DNA of 64,000 nucleotides, from positions 27,289,616 through 27,353,615 of the forward strand of contig NC_084894.1 in assembly GCF_958979055.1 (NCBI RefSeq), written 5' to 3'. Made by a program: the position numbers and the translations under genes. Below the pieces are notes generated by a model. That model had not been told where the DNA came from and ran no database searches. It saw nothing but the letters and a program-made list of their open reading frames with translations. Positions 1 through 11,739 of the stretch are shown in pieces. Position 1 is the first letter of the stretch; each line of letters starts with the position of its first letter. This DNA comes from Alnus glutinosa. Its lineage: Eukaryota > Streptophyta > Magnoliopsida > Fagales > Betulaceae.

Positions 1-449
1 GCTGTCACATTCGTTTGTAGAGGATTATAGTAAAAAATGTGGTACTTTAAAGAAATTAAAAAATTAAAAAAAAAATCACTTACTCTCTTAAATTACCTTG
101 CGTTTTCAATTTTTCACTCAACTCTAAAACTTTGTGATATGAGATTCAAATCTTTTAGCCCACTTCTGTTCTCATCGGCATTGATTTAGCTTGTGTTGTA
201 CGAGTCTAGCACATGCCATACGTACCATGAGACTCGCCAATCAGTGTTCTTATGACATACAATTGACTTTGATGCTTAATTGGAAAAAAAGAAATTAAAT
301 GTTGTAAAGATAAAATGGGAATTTCATTGGATTATTGATGAAAAAACAAAAAGAAGATTAACAACTTTTAGAGGTTTTTAGGGTTCTTTAAATCTTAATC
401 ATCATTTGTAATTTAAATGCTTCAAGCTTTACGATCTCGAAAATTTATT
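1..449. other. AT-rich intergenic sequence
   Basis: No open frame, RNA gene or repeat that I can recognise. It is AT-rich plant intergenic DNA upstream of a foldback element. Confidence 0.4.
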
Positions 450-930
450 ATTTGAGAAAACTTTACTTATAACCTAATTTTTTCATCAATTTTGAAAAAA
501 ATGTACCCAAACTTTAAAAAGTGTTAATTTAGGGTATCTAACTTTCAATTTTTTTTTATTTTTTTTTTTAATTTCAACCCTCCGTTAGAATTTTTCATTA
601 ATTCTTGTCAAAATTTCCAAAATAATCCTCTTTATTTTTAGGAAAAAATTGTTAAGATTTAAATGTTGGTCAGAATTTAACGGAATTATTAAAATACTCA
701 TACCTGAATCTTTAAAAAATTTATAATTTTTTTTAAAAAAAATAAACACAATGATATTTTGATAATTTTGATAGGATTTAATAGAAAATTTGAATGGAGG
801 GTTGAAATTGAAAAAAAAATTAATAGATGAATACTCTAAATTGACACTTTTTAAATTTAGACACATTTTTTCAAAAATAATAAAAAATCAGAGATTATAA
901 GTAAATTTTATTATTATTATTTTTCTCAAT
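450..930. mobile_element. Long-armed foldback (MITE-like) element
   Basis: The left arm (about 452-600) and the right arm (about 780-929) are imperfect reverse complements. Matching blocks include CTTATAACC / the complement of GATTATAAG, AAAAAGTGTTAATTTAGGGTA / its degenerate complement, and the phrase TTTCAACCCTCCGTTAGAA against its complement near 796-810. The arms are about 150 bp with an AT-rich centre. There is no coding capacity; the antisense open frame across it is an artefact of the repeat. The superfamily is unknown because I could not define a target duplication. Confidence 0.6.
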
Positions 931-1319
931 ATTTAAAGAATGTTGTTAAAAATATTTCAAATTTTAATTTTAATTTTTTTTACAAATTATTATTATAATT
1001 AACGCTGACAGGTCCACCCGATCAAATTTATAAATAAGTTAATAGCGACAAGCACAACCAGTATGTTGGACACACACGTGGGTGACGTGGGTCCACGGTC
1101 CAAGATCCTCCGTTATGCCACCACTATCCAACACCATTACACTTGGCACCCACACATCCGCCCTATCAGCTCCACCTTCATACTACTGATTTGCCAACAA
1201 AACCACAAGCCCTAATTGTACTCCACAGTCCAAACTCCAACACCACCTCTGTCTCACAAAATCCTTTAACATAATTAACCAAAAAAAAAAAAAAACAAAC
1301 AAACAAAGCCCTAACATTT

Positions 1320-1475
1320 CCCAGCCCATTAAACCCAACCTCAAAACCCTAGCTTTAAATTCCGGTAATTTCAGTTACTGGCTTTGGATTTTCATTTTTT
1401 TTAATATTTTTCCTACACAATTCGTAGTCCTTGATTTTGTTTTTGCTTTTGTTGTTTTATTTTATTTTAGTAGTC
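1320..1475 (+). promoter_or_regulatory. EBP1 promoter / 5' leader with telo-box
   Basis: AAACCCTAG at 1344-1352 matches the plant telo-box found near the transcription start of ribosome-biogenesis and translation genes. A site-II-like AGCCCATT lies just upstream at about 1323. The leader up to the ATG at 1476 is T-rich, and there is no obvious TATA box, which fits a constitutively expressed growth gene. Function is inferred from motif context only. Confidence 0.45.
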
Positions 1476-1612
1476 ATGTCGGACGAGGAGAGAGAAGAGA
1501 AAGAGTTGGATCTCACAACGCCTGAGGTTGTCACCAAGTACAAGAGTGTTGCCGAAATTGTCAACAGTGATTATCTTATCTCTCTATCTGTGTCTCTTTG
1601 CTTCTTCTTCTT

Positions 1613-1645
<33 letters not shown>

Positions 1646-4600
1646 GGATAAATAAAGTGGGTTTTAATTGATTTTTGAAGAACGTGTTGTTTTCCAGGGG
1701 CTTTGCAGTTAGTGATATCGGAATGCAAACCCAAAGCGAAGATTGTGGATATATGCGAGAAAGGCGATGCCTTTATCAGAGAGTATGACAAAATTTATTT
1801 GTTTGTATTGCTAAAGGGATTGTTCGTTTGGATTATTTTGAGAATTCATGCCCCCAAATGTGAAAATGTGAAAATGAAAAATGTGTACTTTGTTTATGCT
1901 AATGATGACTGCGTTTAAGGTTTTAAGGCTTGATTGGATATGGTGTTTTTTTTTTTTTTTTTTTTTTTTATGTTGATTAGTGATGGGGTTGTGGGTATAG
2001 GCAAACTGGGAACATGTACAAGAATGTTAAGAGGAAAATTGAGAGGGGTGTTGCTTTTCCCACGTGTGTTTCTGTAAACAATACGGTTTGCCACTTCTCG
2101 CCGCTTGCAAGTGACGAGGCCGTGTTGGAAGAAGGTGATATGATAAAGATGTAAGTCCTGTTTTGGGTTATTTGTTGTCTGGTATTTATTCTCTTAGAGT
2201 ATGTTGTAATTGGTTTGGTCTTTTGAGGATAGAGGTTATGTGAGTATTAAGATATGAAAGTGTTCGGTTTTTTGCAGTGATATGGGATGTCACATTGACG
2301 GTTTTATTGCTGTAGTCGCACATACTCATGTTCTTCAAGAGGGGCCGGTGACGGGTAGGGCAGCAGATGTTATTGCAGCAACCAATACAGCTGCTGAAGT
2401 TGCTTTGAGACTTGTAAGGCCTGGAAGAAAGGTAATTTACAATGCTCAATTTCTTTCTTCTCTCAGCTTAGTTGGCACTGAATAATATTCTTCCTTGGAC
2501 GCCCAAGTTGTCTTAGGTGATCACTTTCTCCGCAACCACTTTCATGTATCTCTAAATATATATATATATTTTTTTGGATGAACTAAACATTTATAAACCA
2601 AACACTCCAAAAAAAAGTACACCAGAAAAATCTGGATGAAAAATATTTCGTGTATCTCTAAATATTTTATATACCATTGGCTGTGCTCTGGGTGCAATTT
2701 CATTTGTATGGCACTGGAACATAATCAATTGTTTCTGAGATTGCAAAATTTTTGGTTTGAATTGATACTTGAGCTTGTATTGGATGCCGGTGGGATGAAA
2801 AGAGACATGAATAGTGGGATGGGTTATAGTGAATTGCTATTTCTTTACAGTTTCTTTTCCCAAGTCCCTGTTAATGCATGAGACAACCTCAATCTGTGTT
2901 GGAAAACAAAAATCCAAGCTCATTAATTTAAGAAGCATCACTTATCAAAAAACTAATTTAAGAAGCATCAACATTATTGGTGGAAGATGTAAAAGACCTT
3001 TGACGCCATGATGAACGTGAAATACAGTGAATGAAGAATTCCTTAAGATGAATGATGGTGATGGCTTTTGACTAATAAATTCTTGAGGTCTTCACAAACT
3101 GTGTTGAGGATTGTTTAACTGCACAAGTTTGTGTAAATATATCCAAAAAAAAAATCCAGAAATTATTGTATTGCATGCAATTTGGTTTATAGTTTTTGTT
3201 ATATCCTCTGCATCATAAGGATATGATGCTATCTTCATGTTCAAGTGGGGCTTTTTTTGTTATCTTAAATATAAGATAGGATAGATGTTAAAAATGATTG
3301 TTGCATTACTTGCATGCTCATCCCCACTCTTGACTGAAATATAGCTACTGCTCGGACAAGTTTTATTGTGCCCTTATACTTGGTGGAGTTGGCATTTTTT
3401 TTTTCGTTCATTGGATGAGTATTTTTATGTTATACTAATTTACTACATCCATCTTCTCTATATTTAATTATATATGTTCCTTCATTATGCTCTCAATTTT
3501 TTCTTTATGGTATGCCTCGATTTGTTCATTTGCTTGATGTGGCAGAACAAAGAAGTGACAGATGCTATTCAGAAAGTTGCTGCTGTCTATGATTGCAAGA
3601 TTGTTGAAGGTGTTCTGAGTCACCAGCTGAAGCAGTTTGTGATTGATGGAAACAAGGTTGTACTGAGTGTGTCCAGTCCGGAAACAAGAGTTGATGATGC
3701 AGAATTTGAGGAAAATGAAGTCTATGCTGTTGATATAGTCACCAGCACAGGTGATGGCAAGGTAAGTGCAGGCTTTTAGTTGACCTAAACATAATATTGT
3801 AATATGTTTTATTCGTGGTTTATGGATATTGGATTGCAGCCTAAGCTGTTGGATGAGCGTCAAACAACTATATATAAGAGAGCTGTTGACAGAAATTATC
3901 ACTTGAAGATGAAAGCATCGAGGTTCATCTTCAGTGAAATTAGTCAGAAATTTCCCATCATGCCATTTACGGCAAGGTTCACATGCTTTTCATCTTATAT
4001 GCTGTTTCAAACTTGAAAAGCTTTTGCTGTTTAGCCTGTGTGATTTGTTATTAAAAATCCATTTGTGTGCCTTTATTTTAGGGCTTTGGAAGAGAAGAGA
4101 GCTCGACTAGGACTGGTGGAATGTGTGAACCATGATCTGTTGCAGCCATATCCTGTTCTCCATGAGAAACCAGGCAAGTCTCTTGATCAACTTTGTTTGC
4201 AAAATATTGAATCCACAAATAGTGAATTTGTGCTTTCATCATTGCTCTAATATTCTTTCTTACCAAATATGTTCAACAAATCATTTCAGAAACTCACATG
4301 TTTACTCTAGGTAGCACAAGTACTTTTTTTTTTTTTCTTTTTTTTTCTTTTTTTCTTTTATTATTGATACTCAACTATGTTATTCAAATTTGCACCAGGG
4401 ACACGCATAAAAAGAGATTGGTGATACAAATTTTTCTGCTTTTTTTTTTTTTTCAAACACAAGTGGAGAGTAGTTAACATTGTGCGTTTGGTTTTAATTC
4501 TAATCATTGGAGTATCTTGTAACGTACTTGGTTGGTGGTTGTGCAGGTGATTTAGTTGCGCATATTAAATTCACAGTTCTACTAATGCCAAATGGGTCAG

Positions 4601-4935
4601 ACAGGATCACTTCTCATCCTCTACAGGAGCTGCAGCCCACAAAGTCTATTGATAATGATCCTGAAATCAAGGCCTGGCTGGCTCTTGGCATTAAAACAAA
4701 GAAGAAAGGTGGTGGGAAGAAGAAGAAAGGTGGGTCAAAGAGAAACTTGGTTAAATATTCGGCTAGAACAAATTTATACTAGGTTGGCAGTAGATCAAAC
4801 TCCATCGATCCTTTTATCAATCAATAATTCACAGTTTCAACTTATGTGTTTGCAGGCAAAAGAGGCGACAAAGTGGAGGATTCAGCAGAAGCTGAGGCAA
4901 TGGATGCAGAGAATGGGGTTGCAACTCAAGAATAA
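1476..4935 (+). CDS. EBP1: ErbB3-binding protein 1 homologue (EBP1 / PA2G4-like)
   Basis: This encodes a 395-residue growth regulator of the proliferation-associated 2G4 family. These proteins keep the pita-bread fold of type II methionine aminopeptidases but act in ribosome assembly, translation and cell proliferation rather than peptide cleavage. Coding exons are 1476-1566, 1698-1782, 2001-2150, 2278-2431, 3546-3761, 3840-3976, 4082-4173, 4547-4729 and 4856-4935; all junction phases agree. The start [13 protein letters not shown] matches the family N-terminus. Recognisable core pieces are [36 protein letters not shown] and [16 protein letters not shown]. The C-terminus has the lysine-rich [11 protein letters not shown] segment used for RNA binding and nucleolar retention, and ends in an acidic tail closing with ATQE. 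The intron after exon 7 starts with GC (4174-4175), giving a GC-AG intron. Length is as expected for plant EBP1 (about 390 residues). Confidence 0.96.
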
Positions 4936-5379
4936 GAGTTTTTAATCTTATTTACTTATCACTCCACTGTATTGGCTAATTGCAATTGGAGTTTCGTGGA
5001 GAAACCTGTAATATGGGGTCTGATTGGGGCTTCTGGTGTGTGAAGTGATTTGGCTTAATGCACACACAGATCATTTTGTTCATCGAGCACTTGGTCCCAA
5101 TTCTTCACTTGTTCATACAATAAAAAGCAAATGGCTGCATAAAATATCCCCCGTGATTAAAGCTTAATAAACAGAATTGTGGTTACTTCTGTCTCGATTG
5201 TGTACTGGGGTACTTACATTCGCATGCTTTTGATACTCTCCCCTGCTTGTGATTGAAATGACTAATATCAATTCTGAATGCAGGCTTCTTGGTACATATA
5301 AGAATTATTTAGTTGGGTAGAGGGAGCAACATGAGGCCAATGATGGAGTCTTGACCTTTAGTTTTGTTCCACACAAGCC
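4936..5379 (+). other. EBP1 3' UTR and flank
   Basis: This is non-coding sequence after the EBP1 stop. An AATAAA at 5119-5124 is a plausible polyadenylation signal about 190 bases after the stop. Nothing else is recognisable. Confidence 0.45.
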
Positions 5380-5514
5380 AATCTGCAAGGTCAAACTAGT
5401 GTCTGCCTTATGTGAGTGCATTCATACACAGAGGATGTATTTTGAGCACTATAACTTGAATAGGGTACATGAATGCACTCACTTATGATAGAAATTAGTT
5501 TGATCATGTAGATT
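5380..5514. other. Precursor-miRNA-like foldback
   Basis: The 46-base left arm (5380-5425) and right arm (5469-5514) pair at 37 positions, plus 4 G:U wobbles if read from the + strand, across a 43-base loop. The stretch GTGAGTGCATTCAT at 5412-5425 is perfectly matched by ATGAATGCACTCAC at 5469-5482. The size and near-continuous pairing resemble a plant miRNA precursor. I do not recognise a known mature miRNA in it. A short MITE remnant would look similar. Confidence 0.4.
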
Positions 5515-6244
5515 TTGTAGTTTAATTATCTGAATCTTATCTCATTATTGGGGTTGTTGTTCATCTAAGCTTTGAGTGTTATTGAATTGTTTGTTTCAGC
5601 CATTTACAAAATTTGCATCAGGAAATTGAATCTGTCTGGCTCTGCAGCTGAGTGCCCTCATTTAAGTTGTTATGGTAAATCACCGTCTTGTTTATAACTG
5701 AGAAGCGGCTAAGTTCTACAAAATCATCTGTTCATTACATTTCTGGACAGAAGTGATGATTTCTTTTTTCCTTTTCTGGTTTGTTTTAGGTTAAATTCCA
5801 GAGTCCCACAAGGCTCCTCGGATTCTCTGTTTCTTAGAATCGAATGGGGCCTTCTGTGATGTTAATCATAGATCTTCATTAAGAGAGGTTACTATTCAAT
5901 TCCCAGCATGGCATGCCATGTCTTCTAGGAATATTCCTTCGTGAAAAATATGAATGAAATACTGAGGTCCTATAAACATGCTAGTGGGGAAAACCCTGTT
6001 GCTTAATTCACTCTATGGCCTTTGATGGAGTGTTCGCTGGACAGGCATGTATGACATATCCTCCATGGCTCCATTCAAGAACTAAACTATATCTTGCTGA
6101 GAAATGCATATGCCACACTAATATTTTGTTATTATTTTACTATGATAACGTGACATTGTCGATTTACCACTATATATATATTAACTAGAGCTGCTTTAAG
6201 GGTGGATTAGCTATATCACATTACTTTACAAAAGAAATGCAAAA
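5515..6244. other. Intergenic sequence, nothing recognised
   Basis: It is mixed-composition sequence without a sustained open frame or repeat that I can name. It is less AT-rich than other spacers, so a decayed gene or a longer EBP1 transcript end is possible, but I see no positive evidence. Confidence 0.3.
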
Positions 6245-6420
6245 AACTATACCTTCACCCTACTAGGCTAATGTGGCAATGTCATCGGTCATTTTTTTTT
6301 TTAGTTTTAATGAAGGCTAATCAAAGGGCTAATGTGGTAGTACTAATCAACCTTTTAATATTTTTTCTTAACAATGACCGATTGACACTATCACTTTAGT
6401 ATGGTGAGATTGTGATAAAA
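6245..6420. mobile_element. Small MITE-like inverted repeat
   Basis: Arms near 6253-6296 and 6371-6412 are imperfect complements; the best block is ATGTCATCGGTCATT (about 6280-6294) against AATGACCGATTGACAC (6373-6388). The element is about 170 bp with no coding capacity. It is followed directly by an A/G-rich tract (6417-6460). Confidence 0.4.
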
Positions 6421-7300
6421 AAAAAAAAAAAGAAAAAAAAAAGAAAAAGAAAAAGAAAGAAGTATGGTTTATAACATTATTCTTTCAACATTAAAAGGTA
6501 ATGCTAAGGAATGAGGAATAGCATCTAAACTACACTCGGGCAATCGGCTTAGGTGGTAAGCAACTTATTACTTTGCCTAACCCTAAATAAATCTCCCCTC
6601 AAAACTTTAAATTTTTATCTAGAAAAAAAATGTGCTAGTGGGCTTTAAGGTTTCATTTTTTTTTTTTTTTTTATCAAATCATTCTTTAAAGGTTTACCCT
6701 TTATGATAAATTTTTAACGGTGATAAATAACATGCTGCCATTAAAAAGTAGTACAGACTAACCATTCAGCTAGCAAAATGGCAAAAAAACAATTTGTTAA
6801 CACTTTTTTGTTGTTGCAGCGAAAACCTAATTCAACGGAAAAGGTTTACCCACCCACATGACCATCTTTTTCAGATAGAAAGCCTCAACCATTTTGTTGT
6901 TTAGATTGTCAATAATTCGAGCAGTCAATATAAGAGTGTCTCTACAATATCTATTTGTCCATATAGATTTTGGACAATTTGTCCACCTACTATAAAAGGT
7001 GGACTCCATAAGGCTTTTCACATTGAATCATGATCTTTTATAATTATTTGCTGAGAAAATTCGAGCAGGTAATTGTGAGAGACTATTTATAGGATATACC
7101 TGACCGGATAAATGGTTAGACAACTCAATTTTTATTTCAGATAGGTCCTATAATAGTATTTTATAATCACTTGTCGAAATTTTTGTAAATTCGAATAAAT
7201 AATCGTAGAGAATATTAATTCTTTAACATTTGTTATTCTTTACTAATAATTCAACATCAAATTGTTTGGAGATTTGAATCCCCTCTCCCCCACTCTCTTG
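6421..7300. other. AT-rich spacer before RanBP1
   Basis: It contains simple A- and T-tracts and degenerate copies of short phrases such as ATTATTTG...TTCGA (7045-7210). Those phrases also occur near 58580-58680, so part of it is probably old repeat DNA. No gene was found. Confidence 0.35.
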
Positions 7301-7307
7301 GACTCCC

Positions 7308-7391
7308 TTATAAAAGGCGTGAGGTTCACGCTTTTTTCTCACGAAGCCCTGCCCTCTATTACACACACTCTCTCATTCCCACTATAAAAAC
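7308..7391 (+). promoter_or_regulatory. RanBP1 core promoter, two TATA-like boxes
   Basis: TTATAAAAGG at 7308-7317 and CTATAAAAACC at 7382-7392 are both good TATA-box matches. The first would place transcription start near 7340 and give a leader of about 100 bases before the ATG at 7443. The second would leave a leader of only about 30 bases, so the upstream box is more likely the main one. The leader is pyrimidine-rich. Confidence 0.45.
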
Positions 7392-7442
7392 CCTCTTTCT
7401 CTTCTCGGCAGCCGAATTCTCGATCTCTCTTTCTAGAAGAAA

Positions 7443-9731
7443 ATGGCGAGCACCGAACCCGAGCACGAGCACAGAGAGGATGAGGAGGCTGCGGCCAACG
7501 AAGACGAGGACACTGGCGCTCAGGTCGCTCCGATCGTCAAGCTAGAGGAGGTCGCCGTCTCCACTGGCGAGGAGAACGAAGAAACCATTCTCGAGCTGTA
7601 CGCTTGCTTTGTATATATATGTTGATTGTATTGCCCCTAGGGTTTGGTTTTTTCGCGGATCTTTTGAATCTAGGGTTTTTTTTTTAATTTGATTTGGATT
7701 TGTAGGAAAGCGAAGCTATACCGATTCGATAGAGATGGGAACCAGTGGAAGGAGAGAGGCGCCGGTACGGTGAAATTCCTCAAGCACAAGGACTCCAACA
7801 AGGTTCGCCTTGTTATGAGGCAGTCCAAGACCCTCAAGATCTGCGCCAACCATCTCGGTCCGTTGCTTTGTGTTTTGTTTATTTGATTTTTTGGGGTTGT
7901 GGTTGTGGTTAGGGTTAGGGTTAGGGTTAGGGCTAAGTTTTTCTTGAATCTGATGCAAAGGTCTTGTGTGTTTTTTGCAGTTATTGCGACGATGACGGTG
8001 CAGGAACACGCCGGGAACGAGAAGTCATGTGTGTGGCACGCGACCGATTTTGCCGATGGTGAATTGAAGAACGAGCTTTTCTGCATCAGATTTGCTTCCA
8101 TTGAGAGTGAGTCTTGATTCCTCAATTGAATTACAGTATTTTTGAATTCGTGATTGGTAAATCTAGATTTTCTCTAGATGCTACCGAAGTATTATTTTTT
8201 TAAAACTGCTGGAAGATTCAAATTCTTGATGAATTGGATGCGATATATGCGGTTTATAATTCTCTTTCGTCTAGTTGGGAAACTATTTTGAGCATTATCT
8301 GAACTTGAAGTTGTGTTTGATCTGAATGTTGTGATTTTTTTTTTTGAAAATCAATATGAAGATAGAGATTTTGGCCTTTTGATATGCTGCTCAAAAGAAA
8401 AAATTGGAACTTTTAATATGATTTCAACTGTCAAGAGTTGTAACTTGTTGCTATCACAGTTGGTTTTGCTTTGATTTGCAAAAGATTCGTGGCCCAAAGT
8501 ACTTTTTGTTTATAAGAGTAGTAAAATTACGTTGGTATTTTAAGATTACTTCAGGGTGTAAGTGAAAGAGAAACCTCAATCCTTGGATTATATTTGTGCC
8601 GAGTTTGAAATGTGGGATTGGTTTTTGTATTTTTGAAGTCTCCAATTGTCCTGTACCCATATAATTGGTGGATTTTGAGAGTTTTAGTCATTAATTAATG
8701 CTAGTGAAGTGGCAAAGAGAGTATTGTTCTCAATTTAATTACAAGACTAAGCAAGAACTACATGACGTAAAGTTATGGTAGTGGTGGTTGATTCTGGATC
8801 CAGATTGTAACACCTGAAAATCAATATGCTGTATTGGAGAACCCATTAAGCATGCAAATATGTGAAAGACTATGTAACAATGAAACCTATTGGAATGAAC
8901 TCATTAGATTCACTTTATTGTGAAGCAAGTGTACAGGAATGAGTGTCATCTTGCCCTAGCCATTATACTTGAGGAAAATCAATTGGAAACTTGGGTTGAA
9001 GATTTAAATCCGAACTTGCTTTTTAAGTATTCGAAAAATTCTTTGTTCTATTATTATTTGTTGCGTAAAAATGTCATATTTTGGATGAAAGCACAAGGGG
9101 GAGCATAGTGAATTTTATTCTCTATTGACAAACACAGCAAATTTCTCTTTGGAGGTCAAGTGAGCTTCAATAAAGTGTTATTAAATATGTGTTGACAATC
9201 AATTCTGAAATATTGTGTATATTGCCTTTTCTTTAAATTCTCAGTAAAGTGTTGCATTGGTCAACTATTACATTCTGCAGTTCTCCATGTATTTTTTGAT
9301 AATGTCCTGCAGCATTCTCATGTTCTATTTCCTGTTGGTTTAAAGAATTACTTTCTGATTGCTGTTGACCTTCGATTTTGTAGCAAAACTAGAGTATAAT
9401 AAATGTCTTGCCTTTTCTTTTTTAATTTTCTTAATTCCAGCACTCTTTTTTGAAGAAATTGTTCTCTTATGTAGATTACTAATATTTGGTTTCTGTATCA
9501 GACTGCAAAACCTTCATGGAGAAGTTTCAAGAAGTTGCTGAATCCCAATCAACGAAAGAGGAAGACAAAGATACATCTGAAGCTGCTGGGCTTCTTGAGA
9601 ACTTGAGTGTTGAAGAAAAGAAAACGGAGGCCAAATCTGGTGATGACACCCCTGTTGCATCCGAAAAGGAAATTAAGAGCGATGCAGAAAAAACGGAGAA
9701 GAAAGATGAGGAGCCTGCTTCCTCCTCTTAA
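7443..9731 (+). CDS. RANBP1: Ran-binding protein 1 (RanBP1)
   Basis: This is a 220-residue cytosolic co-factor that binds Ran-GTP and, with RanGAP, promotes GTP hydrolysis and release of Ran from karyopherins during nuclear transport. Exons are 7443-7597, 7706-7857, 7981-8106 and 9502-9731, all in phase. The N-terminal ~50 residues are acidic. The Ran-binding domain (about residues 50-165) starts with [20 protein letters not shown] and continues through [30 protein letters not shown] and ELFCIRFAS. The last exon begins [14 protein letters not shown] and runs into a low-complexity Glu/Lys/Ser tail that is typical of plant RanBP1. Intron 3 is long (1395 bases). Domain order and length fit the family, and nothing appears broken. 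Confidence 0.95.
7909..7932 (+). repeat. Four TTAGGG units in RanBP1 intron 2
   Basis: Four perfect head-to-tail TTAGGG hexamers lie inside the 123-base intron 2. Most eudicot telomeres use the heptamer TTTAGGG, so this is probably a small internal microsatellite rather than a telomere relic. Confidence 0.8.
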
Positions 9732-11739
9732 AGATGATGTCTTTTGAATGCCATATAGACCTGGCCATATGATGAGGTTGTTTGGCTGACCTTTTCCCAC
9801 CCGTCTTGGTATATTCGTGCAGCCGAAATTCATTGGGTGTGATATATTGGTTGGATGGTGGTGAGTTTACTGCGTCCTTCATTTGGGAGTCTTTTTAAAT
9901 ATTTGGTCGAACTTTGTTCTTGTTTGCGTATTTGAGGGTTGTTTTTTTTGCAGTTTGGGCATTGTGAAAGTTTGTCTTAGGGTTTTTTCAAATCAATTTA
10001 ATTACTTGGTTTAAGCTGCGGGTCAATTAAGCTCTCAAGAGGTGCGCTGCTAGAAAGAGTATCATAAGAATAGAGTTTTTGTTGGGATATTATTTCTTGT
10101 TTTGTGCAGAGTCTGGAATTGTTTTCTATTCCATATAATGAACGAAAGGTTGTGTCTTACTGTCTTATTGCCAACCAATTTCCTGGAAATATATATCATC
10201 TGCTTGTGTCTCAAGCTACAATCCATTTTTTGCAGAGTTTAATTGATTGTGGAAAGCCGACTTTAATGGGCATTGGAAATAATGGTAAAATTTAGATGGA
10301 TGTCCACAGAAGTTTAGATGGATTCATTAAAAAAAAAAAAAATTTAAAAAAGGGGTAAAATTTAGATGGATGTAAAAAAAGAAAGGGAAAATGCTAAATC
10401 AGTTTTTGTGGTTGGTTTTATTTATTTGCAATAAGTTCTTCGAGGTTTTTAAAATGTTTTGAGGGATTCCTGTAATGTGCATAAATAATAAGTTAGTCTT
10501 TATTATCAAATTTCGAATTCTGTTAAAAAAATTGAGAGTCAATTAGTTTGTCACGTTAGATCCAATGTTTTACCCATAATAAAAGGCATATTTAGTTAAT
10601 ATATATATTTTAATTTTGGGTGACATGTATTATAATTTTATTGTATCTAATGTGGCATACTAATGGAATCCCGATTCTAAAATCATTGTGAGTTTATTGC
10701 AAATTAATAAAATCACATGAACTGATTTTGTATTTTTAACAAAAAAAAAAAGTTTAGATGGTCGAGCACAAACCGCCATTGATTTGCCAAGGGTTTTATT
10801 TCTTTTATTTTTTTTAATTTTCTATTTGATAAGGGAAAAAAAAATTATAAAAAAGATGTAAGCGGCCACTTAATAAGAAATAAAATGGATGGACTTTCTA
10901 ACTCTAGCCACTTAACTAAATCTTGTATTCTAAAATTTATACTAAAAGTAATTTTCAAAGCTTTCCAACTTCGAAAATAAAATAATTTGTAAGATGATAT
11001 AAAAAATTATGCTAGCAAAGCTCCGATCAGCAAACAAATTAGGACCATTAATGCTATTATGCCATGGCTTATTATGATCTCCAACTTTTGTTTTCCAACC
11101 GTGGGTATGACATGGGAGTCACTTTCATAGTTTTTATTTATTTTTTGATGTGTTTATTTGATGCAGATGTTTTAATTGATAAACCAGTGGAGTGTAGTAA
11201 AAAGGCATTTCTCCATCTACCATGACAACAAAGTTGGCTGACTCATTAATTATGCCACATGTCATGCAAAAAAAAGTGCTGATGTGGACAGTTAACTTAC
11301 AGCAAGGATTTGTAAAATAATTTTAATACTTGAAAATTTCTTTTTGGAACAAGTAGAAGCAAGATGGGTCAAATACAAGTGAAGGCTCCATCTTGAATTG
11401 CATTTGTCATGGTCAACATCGTATTGGGCTTTACATGGACCTCTCTAGTCTCTACCTACATTTGATCTGAGGACCCAAAAATGTACTAATGCCCTTCACT
11501 GCAAACCTCTATGTGGCTTTATATAATTATATGATAGGGTCTACTTGACACAAGTTTCATATAACCGGAATTAACTTGAAATAGAGGGATTTATTTTTAA
11601 AGTTTAAATTTTATTTTATTACATTTAATAAAGTATATAGTACATAACCTCATAATTTAAGAAAAGAGAAAAAAGAAACACATATAGATTAATTGATAAT
11701 TTGATTTGAGTACAATGCTCTGTTTATAGAGTTTTACAT
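9732..11739. other. RanBP1 3' flank and repeat-poor spacer
   Basis: This holds the 3' UTR (about 9732-10150) and then AT-rich spacer. A short phrase, GTAAAATTTAGATGGATGT, occurs at 10283-10301 and again at 10355-10373, a local 72-base duplication around an A-tract. No gene-like open frame was found. Confidence 0.4.

Noticed and set aside
585-866. 93-codon antisense open frame near the window start
   Set aside because: It is made of the AT-rich arms and centre of the foldback element at 450-930 and has homopolymer-like composition (Phe, Ile, Asn, Lys).
7909-7932. Interstitial telomere hypothesis for the TTAGGG units
   Set aside because: Only four units, in an intron, and of a hexamer type not expected at eudicot telomeres; a microsatellite is simpler.
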